Shown here one piece after another: positions 43,079-51,253 of a DNA stretch of 64,000 nt. The DNA lies in assembly GCA_965227095.1 (NCBI GenBank), contig CBDDFL010000002.1:806001-870000 (forward strand), in the 5' to 3' direction. The translations under genes and the position numbers were made by a program. How positions within the stretch are numbered: position 1 is the first letter of the stretch; each line of letters opens with the position of its first letter. A model generated the notes under the pieces. It was not told where the DNA came from. It searched no databases and saw nothing but the letters and a program-made list of their open reading frames with translations. Source of the DNA: JANQMY01 sp965227095 (GTDB lineage Bacteria; Pseudomonadota; Alphaproteobacteria; JANQMY01).

Positions 43079-44326
43079 TCACAGGATCTGATCGGCTGCC
43101 CGAAATCCCGATGTGATGGCCCCTTCAATGGTGGCGGGCAGGTTGGTGTCGGTCCAGTCGCCCGCAAGCCACAGATGCCGCCATTTGCTTTTGGTTTTGG
43201 GGCGCTTTGCCACTTGATCCGGTGTCTGAGCAAATGTGGCCCGCTTCTCCTTAATGATGCGTATGGCTGGTTTGTCCAATACGTCTAAATTGAGAGCTTT
43301 TGCGGTATCCTGCCATAAAGCATCAGAGATTTCGTCGGCGCTTTTCTCGGCCAATTCGTCCGCCGCGCTGACGGTTAGGCTAACAATATCGCCCCGGCGG
43401 AATATCCAATCGGCTGTCCCGCCGATAACACCCAGCAGCAATTGATATTCATTGGGTCTGTTGTGAGGGGGCAATTTCATATGGGCGTTGACGATCGCAT
43501 TGAATTCGGTGGGGACCTCCAGCTCCGGCAATGCGCTTTGGGCCGGGACGGGGGGGATGGCCAGCACCACATGGTCGTCGTCCGCCACGGCCACATCGTC
43601 CTTTGTGAACCGCAATCCCGTTACCCGGTTTCCATCCCGGGTGATTTCCCGTAGTCGACGATTGAAATGAACGGTGGCCCCCATTTTTTCAAGATACGCC
43701 AAGGCCGGATCCACGAACGATTCGGACAGGCCTTCTTTCGCGACCAGCGGCCGGCAGCCGTCCGCCCCTTTTGCGAAGGTGCGTATCAAGACGTTCCACA
43801 ACAGCGGCGCGCAACCCTTCGCCGTCGACGTGTTGAGCACCGCAATGGTGAACGGTTCAAAGAACGTCTCGTACAGCGGATGATCGCGGGTCACTAAATC
43901 GTCGACGGTTTTGCTTTTGCCGGCGAACGCAAATTTGCCGATCGACAGGTAATCCAAAGGTGTGGTGCCGGGCACGCGTTTTGTCTTGTCAAAAATCCAC
44001 CAGGGGATCAGGCCCTTGTTTGGTTCCACCCGCCAGTGCTGGCCGGTGCGCACATCAAAGAACGGGAAAACGGCGTCGTCGGGGCCCTCCAGACTGTCTT
44101 CGGAGCCGATGGTTTTGAGAAACGACAAGGCTTCGTGATTGGCGGTCATCAACAGATGGTTGCCATTGTCGATGGTCATTTGAAGCTGGTCATCGAAATA
44201 AGACCGGCAGCGGCCACCGGCATGACCCGCGCCTTCGTAGACGGTGACTTTATGCCCGCGCGATACGAGCTTCACGGCGGCGGCCAGGCCGGCCAGGCCT
44301 GCGCCAATCACATGAACGTTGGTCAT
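43079..44326 (-). CDS. hpnE: HpnE, hydroxysqualene dehydroxylase (FAD-dependent)
   Basis: The 415-residue amine-oxidase-fold flavoprotein reduces hydroxysqualene to squalene in the HpnCDE route. The N-terminal dinucleotide-binding motif is V-I-G-A-G-L-A-G-L-A-A-A, followed by E-G-A-G-H-A-G-G-R-C-R-S, and the C-terminal FAD site is L-W-L-A-G-D-W-T-D-T-N-L-P-A-T-I-E-G-A. It begins three bases after hpnD, so the two are coupled. Related phytoene desaturase-like enzymes share the fold, but the position after hpnC and hpnD makes HpnE the clear choice. Confidence 0.92.
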   Translation of the reverse strand: MTNVHVIGAGLAGLAAAVKLVSRGHKVTVYEGAGHAGGRCRSYFDDQLQMTIDNGNHLLMTANHEALSFLKTIGSEDSLEGPDDAVFPFFDVRTGQHWRVEPNKGLIPWWIFDKTKRVPGTTPLDYLSIGKFAFAGKSKTVDDLVTRDHPLYETFFEPFTIAVLNTSTAKGCAPLLWNVLIRTFAKGADGCRPLVAKEGLSESFVDPALAYLEKMGATVHFNRRLREITRDGNRVTGLRFTKDDVAVADDDHVVLAIPPVPAQSALPELEVPTEFNAIVNAHMKLPPHNRPNEYQLLLGVIGGTADWIFRRGDIVSLTVSAADELAEKSADEISDALWQDTAKALNLDVLDKPAIRIIKEKRATFAQTPDQVAKRPKTKSKWRHLWLAGDWTDTNLPATIEGAITSGFRAADQIL

Positions 44327-44329
44327 CGT

Positions 44330-45202
44330 TTAAAACAATCCGTGCCGAATCAGGATCCACAATTTGGACGCCGTGGAGATGGACACGCGTTCTTCAATGT
44401 TCTGCCAGTCGGCCTCAATCAGCTTTTCGAGGGTGCGTTCATACACTTCCATCATCAGAATGGACGGCTTCAACGCCCGCCGCTGATTTGTTTCAGATAA
44501 AATCTTGCGGGTTTCCTGAAACCGTTCGCGCGCCAGCATCGCCAGGTCGCGGCACACAGCGGGCAGATTTGGGTGTTGCAGAACCTCTTTAGGATCGATC
44601 TCCGTAATCCCATGGCGCTCGAGATATTCCTTGGGTAGATAAAGCCGACCGAGTTCCAAGTCGTCATTGAGGTCGCGCAGAATATTGGTGAATTGTAGCG
44701 CTTCGCCCAAAGAAAACGCGATACGGTCCGCTTCTTCGCCTTTGGCGCCGAACGCGCGGACGGACAAAAGGCCCACGGCCACCGCCACACAGCGCACATA
44801 GGCGACCAAATCGTCCATGCTGGGCGCGCGCATGTCGCGGTGCAAATCCATTTCCATGCCGTCAATGATTGCTAGGAATTCCTCCTTGGGCAGATCATAA
44901 TCGGCGACCGGCTGCAGCAAGGCGCGGGTGATTTCACGGGTCGGGGTACCGGCATATAGATTGTCGATTTCCTGGCGCCAGTCCTGCATTGCTTGGCGGC
45001 GCTCGTCCAAATCGCCCGGCTCGTCGGCGATGTCGTCCACTTCCCGGCAAAACGCATAGATCGAAAACATGGCGTCTCGGCGCGCCTTGGGCAGCACTTT
45101 CATGCCTGCCAGGAAGGAGGTGCCGGATTTTTCCACGACCTGTTTCACATAGGCCAGGTCGTCGGCCATGGAATAGGTCAATGCGTCAGATGTTTGCGCC
45201 AT
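44330..45202 (-). CDS. hpnD: HpnD, presqualene diphosphate synthase
   Basis: This 290-residue squalene/phytoene-synthase-family enzyme couples two farnesyl diphosphates to presqualene diphosphate. The first Asp-rich motif is C-R-E-V-D-D-I-A-D-E-P-G-D and the second is N-I-L-R-D-L-N-D-D, preceded by L-G-E-A-L-Q-F-T; Y-I-P-like L-Y-L-P follows. It lies between hpnC and hpnE in the minus-strand operon. HpnC and HpnD are homologues, and the complete D-D-x-x-D set plus the A-R-R-D-A-M-F-S-I-Y-A-F-C-R-E start are typical of the D type. Confidence 0.92.
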   Translation of the reverse strand: MAQTSDALTYSMADDLAYVKQVVEKSGTSFLAGMKVLPKARRDAMFSIYAFCREVDDIADEPGDLDERRQAMQDWRQEIDNLYAGTPTREITRALLQPVADYDLPKEEFLAIIDGMEMDLHRDMRAPSMDDLVAYVRCVAVAVGLLSVRAFGAKGEEADRIAFSLGEALQFTNILRDLNDDLELGRLYLPKEYLERHGITEIDPKEVLQHPNLPAVCRDLAMLARERFQETRKILSETNQRRALKPSILMMEVYERTLEKLIEADWQNIEERVSISTASKLWILIRHGLF

Positions 45203-45273
45203 AGGTCTTTGTTCTTGTCCCCAACGGTGGCGGCAGTTTACCCCCAGCCTTATCCCCCAAGCAATGGCGGGCC

Positions 45274-46161
45274 TTATGCGCTAAATAGGCGCCGTATCCA
45301 TTCGCTTCCGGCGGCACGGCCGGCGGTTAGCAGGAATGAGGATTTTTTGGCTTCCACGCGCACGGCCAGCGGGTCCAGGCGCCAAAGTTGGTGGGTGAGT
45401 TTTTCCGCCAAGGCTTGGATGGCCGCCGTTTCCATGGCCAGGCTTTTGCTTTTCATGTGGCGGGCCAGGGGCTTTGCCGTTGTCAGCAGATCGTCCACCC
45501 CCTCTAGGCATTTGTCCAGGATACCGCGTAAGGCGGGGTCCGCGGACGCTTGACCACAGGCCTCAACGGTAAGATTGGCCGCTTCCAGCCAATCCAGCGG
45601 AATATAGACACGGTCCATCCCCAGATAATCTTTTTGCACGTCTTGCAGGTGATTGATGACCTGAAGCGCGCTGCATAGCGCATCGGATTCGGTGTAAAGC
45701 GCTTTGTCTTCGCCGTGAATATCCAGCAGATACCGGCCCACGGGGTTGGCTGACAGCTCGCAATAGCCCATCAAATCCGCCCAATCCGTATAGCGGTTTT
45801 TAATGGCGTCTTGCTTGAACGCCCCCAGCAAGTCCACACCATGTTGAACGCCGATGCCAAGGTCCAACAACGACGCGCGGGCCTTGTAGCATTTGGTGAG
45901 GCCCGGATGATCCGTGATCGCGCCGGTGAGGCCCGCTTCAAACAGGGTCAGCCGCTCGATTTTGTCGTCGGGGTCTAAATCCGGATTGTCGGATATGTCG
46001 TCCGCCGCGCGGGCGAAGTCATAAAACACCGCCACATGCGGGCGCAGGTGTTTGGGAAGCAGAAAAGACCCAACCGGAAAATTTTCGTCGCTGGCACCTT
46101 TGCCGGAACCGGTTTCGACAGTCTGGCTAAGGTCTGTGGTGTCGTTGTGAACGGCTGTCAT
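45274..46161 (-). CDS. hpnC: HpnC, hydroxysqualene synthase
   Basis: The 295-residue protein is the second squalene-synthase-family member and converts presqualene diphosphate to hydroxysqualene. It has E-N-F-P-V-G-S-F-L-L-P near residue 28, a sequence typical of HpnC, then F-A-R-A-A-D-D-I-S-D-N-P-D as Asp-rich motif and Y-C-E-L-S-A-N-P-V-G-R in the middle. The second Asp-rich motif is weaker (Q-D-V-Q-K-D-Y), as expected for this subfamily. hpnB precedes it by 18 bases and hpnD follows after 71, all on the minus strand. Confidence 0.92.
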   Translation of the reverse strand: MTAVHNDTTDLSQTVETGSGKGASDENFPVGSFLLPKHLRPHVAVFYDFARAADDISDNPDLDPDDKIERLTLFEAGLTGAITDHPGLTKCYKARASLLDLGIGVQHGVDLLGAFKQDAIKNRYTDWADLMGYCELSANPVGRYLLDIHGEDKALYTESDALCSALQVINHLQDVQKDYLGMDRVYIPLDWLEAANLTVEACGQASADPALRGILDKCLEGVDDLLTTAKPLARHMKSKSLAMETAAIQALAEKLTHQLWRLDPLAVRVEAKKSSFLLTAGRAAGSEWIRRLFSA

Positions 46162-46179
46162 CGTGCGCGAGGATATACA

Positions 46180-47361
46180 CTAATGCGCCGCCTGAGTCCT
46201 GCCCTTCCATTCCCCGCCTTTGCCGCGCCAATGGGAAATCGCGGAATCAATGGTCATCAATGTGTAGAAACCGGCGGCGATGGGCAGGCTCGGGGCGAGC
46301 CAAATCGGAATGCTATAGAGCCGCAATGTGGGCCAAAAGGTATAGGACATCAGAAGCCAGGAGGCGCCGCCCGCATACAACGCGATATCATTCTGGTGCA
46401 GGGGCCAGGTGGCCACGGCCAATGGGGGGATCAGGTAGACAACAATCATTCCCAGTATGGTGCCCAAGAGCTTGAGAGGCGAATAGTCGAGCTGCGTATA
46501 GGCTGAGCGCGCGACCATCTTCCAAATGTCTCGTAATCCGTTATAGGGCCGGATGCTTTTTGAGCGTGCCGTGAGGCCCAGCCACACCTTGCCGCCATCC
46601 GGGCGGCCAAAGCGTTTAACTCGGTCCGCCAAGGTGCAATCGTCGATCAGCGCATTTTTGATGGAATCGATGCCGCCGATATTGTCCAAAGCTTCTTTGC
46701 GTAACAGCAAACATCCACCGGCGGCGCCGGCTGTTTTCTTGGTTGGATCGCTGATCCATTCAAAGGGGTAGAGCTTTTTGAAGAAGTAAACAAACGGCGG
46801 GATAAGCAGCAATTCCCAAATGCTTTTCGATTCGAGCTTCACCATCAAAGAGACCAAATCTTGGTCCCCGTCTTCGGCTTTCTGGATCAGGCGGCGCAGG
46901 CAAGACTTGCTGTGCACGATGTCCGCATCGGTAAACCAGTAATAGTCCGCATCGGGCACGGATTGAGACATTTTGCTGACGCCTTGGCTCAGCGCCCACA
47001 TTTTGCCGGTCCAGTCCGTGGGCGGGGGCGACCCCGCCATCACGGAGAAACTGATGGGGCTTTCGGAGGCTTCGGCCGCGCGCATGGCCACCTTGCCGGT
47101 GCGGTCGCGGCTTTGGTCATCCACCACCAAAATCTTCAACTTGCCGGGGTAATCTTGCTTGAGCAGCGCTTTGACGCTGGTGTTGATCACCGCGGCTTCA
47201 TTGCGGGCCGGCACAATGGTCACCACGCTGGGCCATTTTTCACGGGACGCCGCCTCTCTCGGCAGCGTTTCGCCCACGCGCCAAAAGTTGCCCCGATAAA
47301 AGACCAAATAAATCCAAGCCCCGAAGGACAGGATCGAAAGAAAAACAACGTATCCGGCCAT
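46180..47361 (-). CDS. hpnB: HpnB, hopanoid-associated glycosyltransferase
   Basis: This 393-residue membrane glycosyltransferase of family GT2 type has an N-terminal membrane helix (about 3-22), a catalytic domain with V-P-A-R-N-E-A, V-V-D-D-Q-S-R-D and the Y-W-F-T-D-A-D-I metal-binding motif, and about three C-terminal helices from residue 290. In hpn clusters this protein is HpnB and is thought to act on bacteriohopane polyols or related lipids. It is the first gene of the hpnB-C-D-E-G operon and is divergent from dxr with a 229-base gap that must hold both promoters. Confidence 0.87.
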   Translation of the reverse strand: MAGYVVFLSILSFGAWIYLVFYRGNFWRVGETLPREAASREKWPSVVTIVPARNEAAVINTSVKALLKQDYPGKLKILVVDDQSRDRTGKVAMRAAEASESPISFSVMAGSPPPTDWTGKMWALSQGVSKMSQSVPDADYYWFTDADIVHSKSCLRRLIQKAEDGDQDLVSLMVKLESKSIWELLLIPPFVYFFKKLYPFEWISDPTKKTAGAAGGCLLLRKEALDNIGGIDSIKNALIDDCTLADRVKRFGRPDGGKVWLGLTARSKSIRPYNGLRDIWKMVARSAYTQLDYSPLKLLGTILGMIVVYLIPPLAVATWPLHQNDIALYAGGASWLLMSYTFWPTLRLYSIPIWLAPSLPIAAGFYTLMTIDSAISHWRGKGGEWKGRTQAAH

Positions 47362-47393
47362 TACTGTCCTGTTGAATACTGTCTGAAGTCATC

Positions 47394-47411
47394 ACCCCAA
47401 AGATATGGGGT
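47394..47411. promoter_or_regulatory. Inverted repeat in the hpnB/dxr divergent promoter region
   Basis: ACCCCA (47394-47399) and TGGGGT (47406-47411) form a perfect dyad with a six-base centre, extended by flanking AT pairs with one mismatch. It is 32 bases before the hpnB start and 180 before dxr. It is a candidate operator or leader hairpin for the hopanoid operon; the arms are short. Confidence 0.35.
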
Positions 47412-47590
47412 CATTTATACATGAAAAACGAAGCATTTAGGAAATTCCTCAAGGACTCCCTATCAAATTGCCCTTAGCTGTCCGTTGTAGACACACAACA
47501 GACGGTGAAAATCGTGGAGATTTTGCCTAACGCGCGGCAGCGTGCTCTATAGTCCGTTGGGTGGTTAGATTCGAAACAAGGTGATTGGGT

Positions 47591-48820
47591 ATGACGCCAG
47601 GGGCGGCAACCGACGACAGGCGTCCAGACGGACCAAAAAAGCTCACGATTCTTGGCAGTACCGGTTCCATTGGCTGCAGCACGTTGGATTTGGTCCAGCG
47701 CAATCCGGATGATTTCATCGTGGAGGCGGTCACCGCCGGCACCCGGGTGCAAGAACTGGCGGCCCAAGCCAAAGAGGTGGGGGCCAAACTCGCCGTCATT
47801 GCCAATGAAAATCTGTATGGCGATCTCAAGGACGCCCTGTCAGGAAGCGGCATTGAAGCCGCTGCCGGAAATGATGCGGTGGCCGACGCAGCCGCCCGTC
47901 CGGTGGACATGATCATGGCGGCCATTGTGGGCGCCGCCGGCTTGCCGCCGACCTTGGCCGCCGTGCGCCAGGGCACCACCATTCTGTTGGCCAACAAAGA
48001 AACCCTTGTTTGCGCGGGTGATTTTATGTCGGCGGAACTGCAACAACATGGCGCCACCTTGTTGCCGGTGGATTCGGAACACAATGCGATTTTCCAAGTG
48101 TTGGAAGACAGCCAGCCCGACGCCATCGAAAAGATCATCCTTACCGCCTCCGGCGGCCCGTTGCGCACCCGCGAGCTGCACGAGATGCGCGACGTGACAC
48201 CCGCGCAAGCGATCGCCCATCCCAATTGGGATATGGGCGCGAAGATTTCCGTCGATTCGGCGACCATGATGAATAAGGGCCTCGAACTGATCGAAGCCCA
48301 TTACTTGTTCAACATGCCATCGGAACAAATCGACATCTTGGTTCATCCGCAATCGGTCATTCACAGCATGGTGGCTTATGTGGACGGGTCGGTGCTGGCG
48401 CAATTGGGCAGCCCCGATATGCGCACGCCCATCGCCTATTCCCTGGCCTGGCCAAAGCGCATGAACGCGCCGGTGGAACGGCTCGATTTTGGAAAGGTCC
48501 GTGAGCTGACATTCGAAGACCCGGACCCCAAACGTTTCCCGGCCTTGCGCCTCACACGTTCCGCATTGGAAGACGGGGGCAGTGCGCCCACCATCTTGAA
48601 TGCGGCCAATGAAATTGCCGTGGACGCCTTTTTGAAGGAACGCATCCGTTTTACGGAAATCGCGGAAAGCGTCGAAGAAACACTGCAATCCATCGAACCG
48701 CGCCAATTGGACAGCCTGGATGCGGTGTTTGAGATCGATCGTATCGCACGTGAGGTGTCTGCCGATGTGGTGGCCCGATTTGAAAGCGGGACGGGTACAA
48801 AGCAGGCAAGCGTGGGGTAG
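47591..48820 (+). CDS. dxr: 1-deoxy-D-xylulose 5-phosphate reductoisomerase
   Basis: The 409-residue enzyme carries out the second MEP step with NADPH. It has the dinucleotide motif I-L-G-S-T-G-S-I-G, A-N-K-E-T-L-V, the metal and substrate site P-V-D-S-E-H-N-A-I-F-Q, and M-G-A-K-I-S-V-D-S-A-T-M-M-N-K-G-L-E. The ATG at 47591 has AAGGTG seven bases upstream and is preferred to a TTG two codons earlier. In most alphaproteobacteria dxr lies in the uppS-cdsA-rseP-bamA cluster; here it is divergent from the hopanoid operon, which strengthens the link of isoprenoid supply to squalene formation. Confidence 0.94.
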   Translation: MTPGAATDDRRPDGPKKLTILGSTGSIGCSTLDLVQRNPDDFIVEAVTAGTRVQELAAQAKEVGAKLAVIANENLYGDLKDALSGSGIEAAAGNDAVADAAARPVDMIMAAIVGAAGLPPTLAAVRQGTTILLANKETLVCAGDFMSAELQQHGATLLPVDSEHNAIFQVLEDSQPDAIEKIILTASGGPLRTRELHEMRDVTPAQAIAHPNWDMGAKISVDSATMMNKGLELIEAHYLFNMPSEQIDILVHPQSVIHSMVAYVDGSVLAQLGSPDMRTPIAYSLAWPKRMNAPVERLDFGKVRELTFEDPDPKRFPALRLTRSALEDGGSAPTILNAANEIAVDAFLKERIRFTEIAESVEETLQSIEPRQLDSLDAVFEIDRIAREVSADVVARFESGTGTKQASVG

Positions 48821-48868
48821 GAAAAGCGCTCCTTCCCATGTGGGGAGTGAAAAAACGGTGACTGGCGT

Positions 48869-51052
48869 ATGGCGGACTCAAAAAAACCTGAAACCACTCC
48901 TGGTTTCACGTTACCGGAGACACCGATCGCCGCGACCGTCCCAACGCCGCAACCCCAACAGTTGTCGGTCGAGCAAGCTCTCGCTCTTGCGGGTCAACAT
49001 CAACAGTCAGGGCGGCTTCTCCCGGCGGAAGATATTCTCCGGAAGGTGCTTGCCGCTCAACCCGAAAATGCACATGCATATCATTTGTTGGGAATTGTGG
49101 CCCACCAAGCCGGTAAGCCGGAACTCGCGATCCAGCTGATTGAGAAAGCGGTCTCGATCGACACCTCGGTCGCTCTTTATTTCACAAATCTGGGGGAGAT
49201 GTGCCGGCAATCCGGACGTGTGGATGATGCGATTGCGCATGGCGAAAAAGCCGTGGCTCTTGAGGCGACCCATGCTGCTGCCTTAAGCAATTTGGGCATC
49301 GCGTATTTTGATGCTGGCCGCTTGGAAGAAGCGGAAGATTGCCAGCAAAAAGCGCTTGCGGAAAATCCAAACCTTGTTCCAGCTTTAAATAATATAGGCA
49401 GTATTGTCCGAGAGCGGAAGGAATTTGAAGCGGCGGCAGAATATTATCGCCGCGCGATTGACGTTGAACCCAACGCCATTGATCCCCTCAATAATTTAGG
49501 CGTCACCCTAAACAGGTTAGATCGGCCTGAAGAAGCGATTGTCCTGTTGGATCGGGCGTTATCGGTTAAACCAGATTTTGCCGAAGCGTTGTGTAACAAG
49601 GGTTTCGCGCTAGACAAGCTTGATCGGTACGCCGAAGCGCTCGAATGTTTTGCGAAAGCGCTGAACATCCGCGCCGAATACCCTGAAGCCTATTTAGGGG
49701 TCGGACGGGTGCGCCGTTCCCTGCACCAGCTGGATATCGCTGAAGAGATGATCCGCAAAGCCATTGCGATGAAGCCAGACTTGACGGAAGCGCACAGCCT
49801 TTTGGGATCTGTTCTGATGGAACAAGGCCGGTCCAAAGACGCAGAGGAATGCTACAACACAGCGCTCGCAATCGAACCGGATTGTGTGTCCGCGATGTCG
49901 GGGATTGGCAATCTGAAGCTTGAGGCCGGCGACCTCGCTGAGTCCGAGCAGATTTTTCGGGACCTGCTCGACAAAGAAGAGTCCGATCGAGCGAGCGTGT
50001 TGTTTAGTCTGATCAATGCCAAGAAAACGAAACAGGACGATCCTGAATTCGCGTTACTTCAAGAGGAAGAGAAAACCCTTAGCTCTCTGCCGGAATCGAA
50101 GCGGATCTACGCCCATTTTGCGTTGGGAAAAGCGTATGACGATCTGGGGGAGGCGGACAAAGCCTTCCCGCACTTCATGGAAGGGTGCCGTCTCAAGCGC
50201 AGTAAAGTGGATTACGACCCAGCCCTTCACAAACAAAACTTCGAAAATATCAAAAAAGTCTTTACCAAGACGTTTTTGGACCGCTGGCGTGGCCAGGGGG
50301 ATGACTCCCATGTGCCCATCCTGGTGGTTGGGATGCCGCGTTCCGGCACGACATTGACGGAACAGATCATCGCAAGCCATCCGAATGTGTTCGGTGCCGG
50401 TGAGTTATACGATTTGATGGATCTTGTGGGGTGGCGCAGCGCCGGTGACGACTCAAACTATCCCCAGCGTATGACGCACACCAACGCAAACGAATTGCAA
50501 AAATTAGGCGCGCAATATGCGGCGGGGTTAGCGGCACGGGCACCGGGAATGGCCCATGTGACCGACAAGATGCCGGCGAACTTTCTGCAGATCGGGCTGG
50601 TTCACCTCATTCTCCCCAATGCGAAGATCGTTCACGTGGCGCGCCACCCGCTGGATACCTGTTTGTCCTGTTACACGCGTTTGTTCGCCCATAATCAGGA
50701 CAACACCTACGACCTCTTCGAGCTCGGCGATTATTACCGCACCTACAGAGATCTGATGGATCATTGGCACAGCGTTTTGCCGACAGGGGCATTCTATGAT
50801 TTGCGGTATGAGAAGCTGGTGGAAAACACCGAAGAGGAAGCGCGCCGGTTGATCGACTATTGCGGCCTGCCCTGGGATGATGCGTGCCTCGCCTTCTATG
50901 AAAACAAGCGGGCGGTGCGCACCGCCAGCGTCACCCAAGTGCGCCAGCCCGTTTATCGGTCCTCGCTCGCCCGTTGGAAAAAGTACGAAAAATTCTTAGG
51001 CCCGCTCATCGAGGGGCTTGGTGACGCGCTTGATCGCGAAGATGGGCGGTAA
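48869..51052 (+). CDS. TPR-repeat sulfotransferase
   Basis: This 727-residue protein joins an N-terminal array of about a dozen tetratricopeptide repeats (roughly 25-430) to a C-terminal sulfotransferase domain. The PAPS-binding loop is G-M-P-R-S-G-T-T (488-495), preceded by P-I-L-V-V. The V-H-V-A-R-H-P-L-D-T-C-L-S-C-Y segment is the 3'-phosphate site. TPR-sulfotransferases are common in alphaproteobacteria, but their acceptors are mostly unknown; glycans, lipids and protein tyrosines are options. No signal peptide is seen, so it is probably cytosolic. It follows dxr by 48 bases and precedes the autotransporter by 201, so co-expression with either is possible but not shown. Confidence 0.86.
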   Translation: MADSKKPETTPGFTLPETPIAATVPTPQPQQLSVEQALALAGQHQQSGRLLPAEDILRKVLAAQPENAHAYHLLGIVAHQAGKPELAIQLIEKAVSIDTSVALYFTNLGEMCRQSGRVDDAIAHGEKAVALEATHAAALSNLGIAYFDAGRLEEAEDCQQKALAENPNLVPALNNIGSIVRERKEFEAAAEYYRRAIDVEPNAIDPLNNLGVTLNRLDRPEEAIVLLDRALSVKPDFAEALCNKGFALDKLDRYAEALECFAKALNIRAEYPEAYLGVGRVRRSLHQLDIAEEMIRKAIAMKPDLTEAHSLLGSVLMEQGRSKDAEECYNTALAIEPDCVSAMSGIGNLKLEAGDLAESEQIFRDLLDKEESDRASVLFSLINAKKTKQDDPEFALLQEEEKTLSSLPESKRIYAHFALGKAYDDLGEADKAFPHFMEGCRLKRSKVDYDPALHKQNFENIKKVFTKTFLDRWRGQGDDSHVPILVVGMPRSGTTLTEQIIASHPNVFGAGELYDLMDLVGWRSAGDDSNYPQRMTHTNANELQKLGAQYAAGLAARAPGMAHVTDKMPANFLQIGLVHLILPNAKIVHVARHPLDTCLSCYTRLFAHNQDNTYDLFELGDYYRTYRDLMDHWHSVLPTGAFYDLRYEKLVENTEEEARRLIDYCGLPWDDACLAFYENKRAVRTASVTQVRQPVYRSSLARWKKYEKFLGPLIEGLGDALDREDGR

Positions 51053-51253
51053 AAGGGACAGCCAATCCCTCCCGTTGCGCATCGGCAACAATCTATCGGC
51101 GGCCCTCAGAAAAATTTCCCTTTTTGGTCCTCCTACTTGCGGTTGCGGAGCAATAATAGTTAACTAGGCAGGGTTACGAGGCCGCATGAGCGACGGGGCG
51201 TCATGCTGTGCGGTTTGTCGTGCAAAAAGACCGATAGAGGGGGGGCCTTTTTC

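Noticed and set aside
43048..43233. Minus-strand frame of 61 codons at the hpnE/hpnG junction, as a remnant of hpnF
   Set aside because: It overlaps the hpnE C-terminus in another frame and has no cyclase motif (no Q-W repeat or D-x-D-D).
47840..48706. Minus-strand frame of 288 codons inside dxr
   Set aside because: Antisense shadow; dxr motifs are complete on the plus strand.
51160..51253. Upstream extension of the autotransporter from 51203
   Set aside because: The added residues are cysteine-rich and not signal-like; the ATG at 51254 has a strong G-rich ribosome-binding site.
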